In this document: in pieces, positions 34,693 to 42,923 of the stretch
How the letters are laid out: the number at the start of each line of letters is the position of its first letter
Numbering within the stretch: position 1 is the first letter of the stretch
Assembly: GCA_019120075.1 (NCBI GenBank)
Contig: DWVT01000127.1
Location: 16,084 to 80,083 of the forward strand
Length of the DNA stretch: 64,000 bases
Direction of reading: 5' to 3'
Source: Candidatus Mediterraneibacter excrementigallinarum
Lineage (GTDB): Bacteria; Bacillota; Clostridia; Lachnospirales; Lachnospiraceae
Translations under genes and position numbers: made by a program
Notes under the pieces: generated by a model
Database searches by the model: none
The model's input: only the letters and a program-made list of their open reading frames with translations
What the model was told of the DNA's origin: nothing

Positions 34693-35658
34693 CTACAGCT
34701 CTCCCTTTTCCAGCATCTCCTCAAAAGGTGTCTTCTCAGGCAGATCAAGGGCAAACCGTTTCTCAAGCCATGCTGATACAAGCGGGATCCATTTTGCCGC
34801 GTCCGGATAGATCTGAGACTGTGACACTGCCGACGCCTGGGTGGATACACTCAGACCGTGAGGCCCCTGCTCGAAGATATGCATCTCGAAAGGAACCTTG
34901 TGGTCCGCCAGCGCGTGTGCCATGCGGATGCTGTGCTGTACCGGCACCAGAGAGTCCTCGGAAGTCGCCCACAGATAAGTCGGCGGCGTCTGGTCCGTCA
35001 CAAGCCTTGCCGGGCTCACACTTCTGAGTGTCTCCTCATCCGGTTCTGCCTCTCCCAGGAACGCCGTATTGGATCCCTTAAAGAAATCTGCATCCATGGG
35101 GTTGCCAAATACAGAATCACGCATAAAGATATAATCGCTGAGCGTATACCCCAGGATCAGGGCTGCCGGCCGGATCATCTCTTTGTCCGCGCCCAGATAC
35201 TCTGTCACAAGCGGCTTGTCCCAGTATACGCCGTACATTGCCGTATTGTGTGCTCCGGCGGAGAATCCGCAGACTGCCACCCGGTCCATATCCACTGCCC
35301 ACTCATCACTGTGTTCACGGATCAGAAGCATAGCCATTCCAATCTCCCTCACCGGAGCAGGATGCTTTGTCACCGGATTTGGCTTAATGGATTTTCCGAA
35401 CACATCCAGGAACTCATCCCTTCCCTGGGTATAGGTGGAATACCGGAGGACAAACGCATGATAACCCATGGCGGCAAACTGCATTGCCACCGGCTCTGCC
35501 TCCCGGTCAGAGCAGTTGAAATATCCGCCTCCGGGGCAGATCAGCACTGCCGGGCGCTTTCCCTGTCCGTGCATCTCTCCTTTTTCATTGATCACATATG
35601 TGGTCAGCGTCACGTCTTCCCTGTCTTCATACAAACGAAATACTTCTGTAAACATCAT
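34693..35658 (-). CDS. Alpha/beta-hydrolase carbohydrate esterase (acetyl esterase type)
   Basis: A 321-residue esterase. Oxyanion region CPGGGYFNCSDREAEPVA (41-58), nucleophile elbow GFSAGAH (S133), acid in the EDSLVP segment and His in GPHGLSV near residue 290. It resembles the axe/BD-FAE-like acetyl esterases that act on decorated plant oligosaccharides. No signal peptide. It is the last gene of the six-gene GH3/GH78 operon; its ATG overlaps the TGA of the MBL gene (ATGA). It is the intact paralogue of the pseudogene at 1962-2856 but lacks that protein's C-terminal tail. Confidence 0.88.
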   Translation of the reverse strand: MMFTEVFRLYEDREDVTLTTYVINEKGEMHGQGKRPAVLICPGGGYFNCSDREAEPVAMQFAAMGYHAFVLRYSTYTQGRDEFLDVFGKSIKPNPVTKHPAPVREIGMAMLLIREHSDEWAVDMDRVAVCGFSAGAHNTAMYGVYWDKPLVTEYLGADKEMIRPAALILGYTLSDYIFMRDSVFGNPMDADFFKGSNTAFLGEAEPDEETLRSVSPARLVTDQTPPTYLWATSEDSLVPVQHSIRMAHALADHKVPFEMHIFEQGPHGLSVSTQASAVSQSQIYPDAAKWIPLVSAWLEKRFALDLPEKTPFEEMLEKGEL

Positions 35659-36521
35659 TGATCCCTCTGCTTTCTCTTATCTTTCCCGATCACAACGGAA
35701 GCGAAACCGGGCTTGAACATGTCATCCAGGGTCATCCCGTCCAGAGCGCATACCCGTGGTTCAAACTCCATCCCGAAGAACGACTGGAACGGCTGTCCTC
35801 TGTCATAGTCCGCCTCCCGGGCAGCCCGGATATATCGGGGCAGTTCCTCTCTTCGGATCATCTGCGGATTATGGCCTCCAAGATATCCGTCGCAGTTCAG
35901 ATCATACATCTTCTGCACCGCCGCCATATATGTATCCAGATCCGTAGTCTCGTCGGAAAACAGCCATACGAAAAATCCGGTGGCATCTCCGATAAAGAGA
36001 AGGTTTTTCTCCTCATACAGAAGGGAAATCCCGCCCTGGGTGTGTCCCGGCGTTTCATAAACCTTCAATGTTGCTCCGCCAAGATCGAAGGTATCCCCCT
36101 CCTTCACCGGGACAAGGTTTCCGCATCCTCTTGAAAGGAATTCTTCCTCGTCAAATCCTTCCGGGAGTCCGTTAAACTCCTTCCCGGTCTCATAATCAAT
36201 GCTGTGCTTTGCCCGCTCTATGCTGTCCTTTCTCATCTCCCTGGAAGTGTGGCGCCTGCACAGGTCCATGTCCTTCTCCCCGATATAGCAGGGTTCCTCA
36301 AACAGTCCGTTTCCGCAGGTATGATCCAGATGGCCGTGAGTGTCAAAGATCAGAAGAGGCTTGTCCGTGATCTCACGGACCGCTCCCTTCAGATCTCCGT
36401 ACCCGTATCCAGTGTCGATCAGGGCAGCTTTTTCTGTCCCCTCCACCAGATAGCAGAACACTCCTTCCGGGCTTCCGATCCGGTAATAGCCGTCCATCTT
36501 CTCAGTCTTATAATATGCCAT
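35655..36521 (-). CDS. MBL-fold metallohydrolase, paralogue B
   Basis: A 288-residue metallo-beta-lactamase-fold protein with the zinc motif DTHGHLDHTCGN (about 60-71), a third His in TPGHTQGG, GDATG as bridging Asp, and YLGGHNPQ near the C-terminus. This places it in the glyoxalase II-like part of the superfamily. An in-frame GTG lies four codons upstream, but ATG 36521 after AAGGTGG is preferred. It is a paralogue of the MBL gene two genes upstream (both read ...ALIDTGYGYG/..LLDTGYGAG and TDKP). It lies between pgmB (15-base gap) and the esterase (4-base overlap). The substrate is unknown; a lactone, thioester or carbohydrate ester is conceivable. Confidence 0.85.
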   Translation of the reverse strand: MAYYKTEKMDGYYRIGSPEGVFCYLVEGTEKAALIDTGYGYGDLKGAVREITDKPLLIFDTHGHLDHTCGNGLFEEPCYIGEKDMDLCRRHTSREMRKDSIERAKHSIDYETGKEFNGLPEGFDEEEFLSRGCGNLVPVKEGDTFDLGGATLKVYETPGHTQGGISLLYEEKNLLFIGDATGFFVWLFSDETTDLDTYMAAVQKMYDLNCDGYLGGHNPQMIRREELPRYIRAAREADYDRGQPFQSFFGMEFEPRVCALDGMTLDDMFKPGFASVVIGKDKRKQRDQ

Positions 36522-36536
36522 GTTTTTTCCCACCTT

Positions 36537-37172
36537 CTATTCTGCCAGTTTCAAAAGCTCTGAGAAAGTCTGGATCTTCACATCCGCCTTGTCATACCCG
36601 AATGCGTCCCCGATGCCGACTGCGGTCATTCCCGCTGCCTTTGCTGCATCGATCCCGGCATAGGCGTCCTCCACTACAATGCAGTTGTCCGGCTTCTCGC
36701 CCAGGAACTCTCCTGCCTTGGAGAACACCTCCGGATCCGGCTTGGAATGAGTGATGTTGTTTCCGTCAGAGATGGCATCAAAAGCGTCCAGCAGCTCCAC
36801 CTTTTCCAGAATGAACTTCGCATTCTTGCTGGATGAGCCTATGGCGAGCTTACATCCTCTCTCATGGAGTTCTTTCAGTGTATTTCTGACTTCATCCGTC
36901 ACATCCGCAGGTGTCATGGTGGAGAGGAGTTTCCTGTAAGTATTGTTCTTCTCCTCCATCAGTTCCGCTTTTCTCTCAGCAGAAAGAGGCTCTCCTTCAT
37001 AGCGCTCCAGGATGATCTCAAGGCTCTCCGCACGGCTTACTCCCCGGAGACGGTTGTTGATCTTCTCATCAAAATAGATTCCCATCCCGTCCGCCATCTT
37101 CTTCCACGCCTGATAGTGGAATTTGTCCGTAAATACGATCACACCGTCGAGGTCAAAAATAAATGCTTTCAT
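36537..37172 (-). CDS. pgmB: Beta-phosphoglucomutase (HAD family)
   Basis: A 211-residue HAD mutase converting beta-glucose-1-phosphate to glucose-6-phosphate. Motif I is FDLDGVIVFTD, the cap has the diagnostic LRGVSRAESLEIIL, motif II is GSSSKN, motif III SKPDPEVF and motif IV VVEDAYAGIDAA. ATG 37172 lies eight bases from GGAG; the ATG two codons earlier is too close to it. The presence of PgmB implies an inverting phosphorolysis of an alpha-glucoside or a phosphorylase-like step, yet no GH65 or GH94 gene is in the window. Confidence 0.9.
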   Translation of the reverse strand: MKAFIFDLDGVIVFTDKFHYQAWKKMADGMGIYFDEKINNRLRGVSRAESLEIILERYEGEPLSAERKAELMEEKNNTYRKLLSTMTPADVTDEVRNTLKELHERGCKLAIGSSSKNAKFILEKVELLDAFDAISDGNNITHSKPDPEVFSKAGEFLGEKPDNCIVVEDAYAGIDAAKAAGMTAVGIGDAFGYDKADVKIQTFSELLKLAE

Positions 37173-37174
37173 GT

Positions 37175-38032
37175 TCATTCTCCTTTTCCATAAACTTTCA
37201 TGACTTCTGCTTTTTTGATAAAGATGCTTGCCTTTTTATATCTCACACGGCACAGTTCCGGCGCCTTCGGATCCATCTCCACAAACGGATGGTTCAGCTT
37301 GTCTTCGATCACGGCAGTTCCGCCAAACACCGCGTCCACCAGTCCGATATAATCGTCGATATAGCTTTTCGCGATAGGGAATCCATTGTGGTTGGGCAGA
37401 AGCCAGTCGTACTCTGTCCCCAGTTCCTTCATCCTCTGGGAATTGCTCCTTAAATTATCCAGGCGTTCCCGAACATCGTAGGGTGCCTCCGGATTGTTGG
37501 AATTATCAAACATCATGACCTGGGCCGACTCCAGATCGTCTCCGCAGAAGAACATCCTCTCCTTCCTGTCGAGGAAAAACAGGCTGCTGTTGCAGTGGGC
37601 GGGTTTTGCTTCGATCACTTCGATCTCCCGGTCTCCCAGATCGATCCGGTCTCCGTCTTTCAGCCAGATTTTCTTATAATCCGGATGAGGCAGCTTTTTG
37701 AGATCAAAGGGCACTGCCCCCGGCGCTTCCACGGAGGGAGCGTCAATCAGCGCACCTTCGCTCATATAAGCCTCCTCAAACTCTCCGTTTCCCGCCGCAT
37801 GGTCCGGGTGATAATGAGTGTTTGCCACGATAATCGGTTTATCTGTCAGCTTCTCCACAAAAGCCCGCAGATTGCCTGCACCGTAGCCTGTATCCAGGAG
37901 GAGTGCCTTCTCTTTTCCTTCCAGCAGATACATGTTTTCACTGCCGTTCATAAAATTAATGAACCAGGTGCCCTCTTTTGCCTCCCATGCCGTATAATTT
38001 CCAAAGATCATCTCCAGTGATGGCTCTTCCAT
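37175..38032 (-). CDS. MBL-fold metallohydrolase, paralogue A
   Basis: A 285-residue metallo-beta-lactamase-fold protein. Zinc motif THYHPDHAAGN (about 72-82), third His in KPAHCNSS, FCGDDLESAQ for the bridging Asp, and LPNHNGFP as the last His. It shares about the same frame with paralogue B but has a WFINF-MNGSENMYLLEG N-terminus and a different C-terminal half. It is located between GH78 (45-base gap) and pgmB (2-base gap), so it is almost certainly cotranscribed. Function unknown; a role in handling an aglycone or a sugar lactone is a guess. Confidence 0.85.
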   Translation of the reverse strand: MEEPSLEMIFGNYTAWEAKEGTWFINFMNGSENMYLLEGKEKALLLDTGYGAGNLRAFVEKLTDKPIIVANTHYHPDHAAGNGEFEEAYMSEGALIDAPSVEAPGAVPFDLKKLPHPDYKKIWLKDGDRIDLGDREIEVIEAKPAHCNSSLFFLDRKERMFFCGDDLESAQVMMFDNSNNPEAPYDVRERLDNLRSNSQRMKELGTEYDWLLPNHNGFPIAKSYIDDYIGLVDAVFGGTAVIEDKLNHPFVEMDPKAPELCRVRYKKASIFIKKAEVMKVYGKGE

Positions 38033-38077
38033 ATCTGATCGTTCCTTTCATTTTCTTTCTGATCCGCTCCGGGCGAA

Positions 38078-40861
38078 TCAGATCACTGCCAGTTTCTCCA
38101 GTTCCTCCACTGCTTTCTTAAGCTGTTCCGGGTCAAAGGGAAGGAATCCCAGGTGTGACACCACTTCCAGCGTCTCAAATCCGAATTCCGGATCCCCTGC
38201 CTTCGCCATTCCTGCAAGGGGCGGCGCATATTTCGCAAGGATCCCGAGTGCCCTCCCATCCTGCCCGATCCGGCAGAGCGTGGTGTTCCAGCTGTAGGGA
38301 TGGATATAATCCCTGGTCGGCATATATTCAAAGTCATAGGATCCTGCTTTCAGCGTCTGAACGCCTTTCTCATAGTCCGGCAGTTCCACTTCCGCCGTAC
38401 ATCCGAATGGGATCTCCACATGCACCTTCAGTTTTCCATCCTTACAGATCTCAAAATTGCAGACATATTTTCCGCTGACGGAATCGTAGCTGCACTCGAT
38501 CTTCGGAAGACGGATATCCGGATGGGGCGCGATCACAGCCTTTTTAAATCCCGGTTCCGCCGGACGGATGCCCGCTGCATAGTCGTACACGAACTCCATG
38601 ACAGAGCCGTAGGAATAGTGATTCAGCGAATTCATGCCTGTCGGACTGATGGTTCCGTCCGGAAGGACGGAGTTCCATCTCTCCCAGATAGTTGTGGCCC
38701 CCAGATTGACACTGTACAGCCAGCTTGGGAATCCCTCCCGGAGCAGAAGGTCGTAAGCCAGTTCATAGAGGCCGGCCTCCGCCAGGACGGTGCACAGAAG
38801 CGGAGCCCCAACAAAGCCACATTTGATCTGGTTCCCGTCCTTTTTCAGCCGTTCCCGGAACTCGCTGACAGTGCGCTCCCGGTCAATATAGATTCCGAAC
38901 TTCAGTGCAATGACATAGGAAGCCTGAGTACTCATGGCCAACCTTCCATTCGGCGTAAAGTACTCCCGGAGGATCGCGTCCCGGATCCTTTCCTCAAGGT
39001 CTGCATAGCGGACGGCATCCTCTGTTTTTCCCAGTTTCTGTGCCGCCTCTTTTACGATCTTCACGGACTGACAGTAATACATGGACGCGATATATGTATC
39101 GTCCGTGCTCCCCTTAAAGCTCTCCTGAGTCGGCCCGTCCAGAGCAAGCCAGTCTCCAAAGTGGAATCCGAAATCGAACAGATAATGTCTCTCTCCCCGC
39201 TCTCCGTCTTTCCGGTCAATATAGTCCACCCAGTCTTTCATCATGGGATAGCAGTATTCCAGTTCTTCCAGACTTCCGTAATATCTGTAGAGCGTATACG
39301 GCAGGAAAGTACCGATGTCTCCCCAGACGCTTCCCGCATCGTCCTTGTGTCCGATGTTGGGCACATAGTTGGGGATGGCGCCGTCCAGGAACTTCTGCTC
39401 ATCTCTTAAGTCCTTGACAAACTTGTGGAAGAACGCCCGTGTATCCATGTGATAGCTTGCCGTAGGAGAGAACACCTGCGCATCCCCGGTCCAGCCCAGC
39501 CGCTCGTTTCTCTGCGGGCAGTCCGTGGGCATATCAAGAAAGTTTGATTTCATCCCCCATACCGTATTCTCATAGAGACGGTTGATCTTCTCATCAGATG
39601 TATGGATATATCCGGTGCGCTGAAGGTCTGAATAAAGGACCTTTCCCGTAAAGTCTTCCTTCCTCAGTTCTCCCTCCCATCCGGTCACCTTCACATAGCG
39701 GAAACCGTAGAAGGTAAAGTGGGGATGCACGGTTTCCGGGGTACCGTCAGACACATAGACAAGCTGAGATTCTGCCTCACGGTAGTTCCCGTTGTAGAAA
39801 TTACCGTTCTGGAGAATTTCGCCAAAGTTCAGCGTCACTTTCGTGCCTCTCGGGAGCTGTGACCGGAACTCCATAAATCCGGCAAAGTTCTGTCCCATAT
39901 CAAGCACAGTCTCTCCGGCAGGCGTATGGATGATCTCTTTTACATCCACTTCTTCCTTCACGATCACCGGAAGGCTCAGACGATCCATGAGATGGGATTT
40001 CACCAGGTTCTTTGTTCCCGGATCTTTCTCCGGATCTGCCAGCACTTCCACATCTTTCCAGGGATTCTCTTTCCCGTCCCAGAGGAGACGGTTTAAGATC
40101 TCTCCGAAATAGATTCCCGACTCTTCAATATCCGAGCCCCGATACTGCCATGTTCCATCGGTGCAGATACACTCCTCTGTGCCGTCCTTATATTCCAGAT
40201 AAAGCTCTCCGATAGCCGCCATGCGGTCTCCGTAATTCTCCGACTGCCCTTCCAGTCCGAAGGTTCCCATATACCAGCCCTTACCCAGGAGGAATTCCAG
40301 AGTGTTTTCTCCTTCTTTCACATCTGCAGGAAATGTAAACGTCTGGATATTCGTCTCATAATTGTTGATATAAGGCGCCAGATACTCTTCTCCCAGTTTC
40401 TTTCCGTTTAAATACGCCTCAAACACGCCCACTCCGGTGGCATAAAGCCTTGCCCGCTTCACCGGACGCTCCGCCCGGAAGGATTTTCTCAGGACAGGAT
40501 GGAACCGGTCCTCCTTTGCCGGAGAGATCCACTGGGCTTTCCACTCCTCATCCATCTTCCCGGTCTCAAAATATCCGGTCCCGACAGCGGAATCTCCCTT
40601 GTCGCCTGTGACATGAACACGGTACCAATAGCTGGTCCTCGGCTTTAATTCTATATCAATGACCGTACCCGTCCGGTCCAGATCCTCTCCTTTCTTTTCC
40701 CAGAGGATTTCAGAAAAATCTTCCGAGGAGCTGACCTGGATCTTTGCGTCGGTCTGCTCCCGGCTCTCTGTCTCCTCCACTTTCCAGGAGCAGATCACTT
40801 TGTCCAGGGTATATCCCACCGGACCTGTGACGCCATTGATCTTTAACTGTGTTATCTTCAT
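38078..40861 (-). CDS. Alpha-L-rhamnosidase, GH78, with a divergent copy of the shared tail
   Basis: A 927-residue GH78 enzyme. Catalytic loop D447 CPQR N452 E453 RLGWTG D460, with Asn where two other GH78 proteins here have Asp. NHYSYGSVMEFVYDYAAGI and an N-terminal WKVEETESR sandwich are also seen. Residues 851-927 (YSWNTTLCRIGQDGRALGIL ... FDPEQLKKAVEELEKLAV) extend beyond the usual C-terminus and align with the extra tails on two GH3, one GH78 and an esterase pseudogene. GGAAGAAG precedes the ATG. Second gene of its operon, 106 bases after the NagZ-like GH3. Confidence 0.93.
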   Translation of the reverse strand: MKITQLKINGVTGPVGYTLDKVICSWKVEETESREQTDAKIQVSSSEDFSEILWEKKGEDLDRTGTVIDIELKPRTSYWYRVHVTGDKGDSAVGTGYFETGKMDEEWKAQWISPAKEDRFHPVLRKSFRAERPVKRARLYATGVGVFEAYLNGKKLGEEYLAPYINNYETNIQTFTFPADVKEGENTLEFLLGKGWYMGTFGLEGQSENYGDRMAAIGELYLEYKDGTEECICTDGTWQYRGSDIEESGIYFGEILNRLLWDGKENPWKDVEVLADPEKDPGTKNLVKSHLMDRLSLPVIVKEEVDVKEIIHTPAGETVLDMGQNFAGFMEFRSQLPRGTKVTLNFGEILQNGNFYNGNYREAESQLVYVSDGTPETVHPHFTFYGFRYVKVTGWEGELRKEDFTGKVLYSDLQRTGYIHTSDEKINRLYENTVWGMKSNFLDMPTDCPQRNERLGWTGDAQVFSPTASYHMDTRAFFHKFVKDLRDEQKFLDGAIPNYVPNIGHKDDAGSVWGDIGTFLPYTLYRYYGSLEELEYCYPMMKDWVDYIDRKDGERGERHYLFDFGFHFGDWLALDGPTQESFKGSTDDTYIASMYYCQSVKIVKEAAQKLGKTEDAVRYADLEERIRDAILREYFTPNGRLAMSTQASYVIALKFGIYIDRERTVSEFRERLKKDGNQIKCGFVGAPLLCTVLAEAGLYELAYDLLLREGFPSWLYSVNLGATTIWERWNSVLPDGTISPTGMNSLNHYSYGSVMEFVYDYAAGIRPAEPGFKKAVIAPHPDIRLPKIECSYDSVSGKYVCNFEICKDGKLKVHVEIPFGCTAEVELPDYEKGVQTLKAGSYDFEYMPTRDYIHPYSWNTTLCRIGQDGRALGILAKYAPPLAGMAKAGDPEFGFETLEVVSHLGFLPFDPEQLKKAVEELEKLAVI

Positions 40862-40967
40862 CTGCTTCTTCCTTTCTCATTTCCGTGCATTCTGAAATTT
40901 CCCCTGCTGCGCCGGCTCCACTTCCGACATGTGGATTTCCCCGGCATCTGGCAGAGTCTTACGCGTT

Positions 40968-42656
40968 CTACAACGCCAGGTCAATCTTTCCGCAGAAAGG
41001 ATCGATGGGAGATTTTCCCTTAAACTCGCTTCTTCCAAGCAGTTTGTCGATCACTGCTCCGATCACATATTCCGAATTACAGTATCCGTTCACAAACGTT
41101 TTGACCATCGGTGCGTCCAGAAGATGATAGGGATTTCCTACGCTGACAAACAGGGCCGGAACTTCATGTACCATCCAGGGCATGTTGTTCCCGAGTCCGA
41201 ACATGGTGTGCCAGTTCAACCGGGATACGGTCTTGTTGGACGCGGTCTCAATGTTCGCCACATAGAATACCAGATCGTATTTGCTCTTGAAGTTTGTCAC
41301 AGAATCTTCCATGACCTCAAAGCCTTCATTATGATATACCGTCACTTCAAATCCTTCTTTTTCCAGACGTTCTTTAAAGGATGCGAGCACCCGCTCGTTG
41401 GACGGGAAATCGCCCATGAGTTCCAGGAGGATTCTTCTGTGTTTCTCCGGGCTGATGGGTAGAAGGCTCTGTGTATCCTTCACCAGAGTCACCCCCTGGT
41501 CTGCGCACTCCTTTGCCCAGATATCATACTTCTCGCAGTTCAGGATCTCAAGGGCGGAGGCATCCGGCACCAGAGTTCCCTCTTTCTGTTTCTCCGGGAG
41601 ATGGAGCGCCGCCTTGGTGGCAAGGATTCGTTTTACCGCCTCCTCAAGACGTTCCTCGGAAAGGATTCCTTTCTCGTACCCTTCTGTCATGAACCGGAAA
41701 TCCTCCTCCATATTCCGGTTGAAGAGGAACATGTCGCATCCGTTCTCAATGCTCAGAGGTACTGCCGTTGCCCTGTCCATGGCGCTGCAGAAGCCTACCA
41801 TAGGAGTTGCGTCTGTAGTGATCAGACCATTGAATCCCAATTTCTCACGGAGCAGACGGGTCAGAAGGTTTTTGGAAAGGGTGGCCGGAATGATCCGTTC
41901 GCATTTCTTTCCGTCATACTTCTCCTCATACGCAGGCATGGCAATATGCGCCGCCATGACTGTCAGCGTGCCTGCCGCTATCATCTCCTCGTAGATTTTT
42001 CCATATGTAGCGTCCCACTCCTCGCAGGATAAAGAATTCACGCTGGTCAGCAGGTGCTGATCCCTCTCATCCACTCCGTCTCCCGGAAAATGTTTCACCG
42101 AGGTTGCCACGTCTTCCTCTTTTGCCGCCCGGATGTATGCCTTTCCCATATCGATCACAGTCTGAAGGTCATTTCCGAATGTGCGGACATTTGTGATCGG
42201 GTTGTGATAGTTCTGATCCAGATCCACAACCGGGGCAAAGGACCAGTTTACGCCGACCGCTGCCCCCTCGCTGCAGCTGACTTTTCCGAGCTGATATGCC
42301 TTCTCCGTATCGCCTGTGGCCGCTACCAGCATCTCCCGTCCGAAATACGTTCCCTCTACAGCGGAGCCGTTTCCGCCGTATTCCAGATTGGACGCAGTCA
42401 GAAGCGGGATCTTTGAGTTGTCCTGAAGAACCTTATGCGCCTGGCGCAGTTCCTCGCCAGGTCCCTCTCTGTAGAGCATGCCGCCGATATGACTGTTATT
42501 CACCAGATCTTTCAGTTCCTGCTCATCCTTCGTGAAAACAATGGGACAGAACAGCTGTCCGATCTTCTCCTCCTTTGTCATGGAAGCGTAAGAGTCCTCC
42601 ACCCATTTCACCTGTTCATCAGTTAAATAAAACGGATTTTCTTTATACTTGATCAT
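40968..42656 (-). CDS. NagZ-like GH3 glycosidase
   Basis: A 562-residue GH3 protein of the NagZ/exo-hexosaminidase branch. It has KHFPGDG (188-194) where NagZ normally has KHFPGHG, but keeps the Asp-x-His dyad (D199-Q-H201) that serves as acid/base in that branch. The nucleophile is D282 in GLITTDATP. A second alpha/beta domain follows from about 380. NagZ-branch enzymes act on N-acetylglucosaminides, and some are phosphorylases; for this variant the sugar is not certain. No signal peptide. It is the first gene of the operon that continues with GH78, MBL, pgmB, MBL and esterase, and is divergent from an AraC gene. Confidence 0.88.
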   Translation of the reverse strand: MIKYKENPFYLTDEQVKWVEDSYASMTKEEKIGQLFCPIVFTKDEQELKDLVNNSHIGGMLYREGPGEELRQAHKVLQDNSKIPLLTASNLEYGGNGSAVEGTYFGREMLVAATGDTEKAYQLGKVSCSEGAAVGVNWSFAPVVDLDQNYHNPITNVRTFGNDLQTVIDMGKAYIRAAKEEDVATSVKHFPGDGVDERDQHLLTSVNSLSCEEWDATYGKIYEEMIAAGTLTVMAAHIAMPAYEEKYDGKKCERIIPATLSKNLLTRLLREKLGFNGLITTDATPMVGFCSAMDRATAVPLSIENGCDMFLFNRNMEEDFRFMTEGYEKGILSEERLEEAVKRILATKAALHLPEKQKEGTLVPDASALEILNCEKYDIWAKECADQGVTLVKDTQSLLPISPEKHRRILLELMGDFPSNERVLASFKERLEKEGFEVTVYHNEGFEVMEDSVTNFKSKYDLVFYVANIETASNKTVSRLNWHTMFGLGNNMPWMVHEVPALFVSVGNPYHLLDAPMVKTFVNGYCNSEYVIGAVIDKLLGRSEFKGKSPIDPFCGKIDLAL

Positions 42657-42772
42657 ATTTTTTCCTCCTGGTCTTCATCCCCGTCCGCTGCCATGCCGGC
42701 AGGGTACGGGCTTTCTCTTACTGTTTATTTTATCGAAGTGATGTCAAATACTCCATGTACGTTTTTTTTCAC

Positions 42773-42797
42773 AATCCGACTTATTTTTATATCCGTC
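42773..42797 (-). promoter_or_regulatory. Shared upstream element before the NagZ-like GH3 operon
   Basis: AATCCGACTTATTTT (42773-42787) is identical to 47131-47145 upstream of the GPH gene. A second similar 7-mer, ATCCGTC, follows at 42791-42797. It lies about 120 bases upstream of GH3 in the AraC/GH3 divergent space (42657-42923) and is a candidate AraC site. Confidence 0.6.
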
Positions 42798-42923
42798 ATT
42801 TCCATGAACCCCTCGGACGCAATCTTGAATTACATCCTCTGTTTTGCTATACTTGTTACAATTTCCATACACACGGCAGCAGTATGGACCTGATGAAAAT
42901 ACGATAGAAATCCGAGGTGGAAT

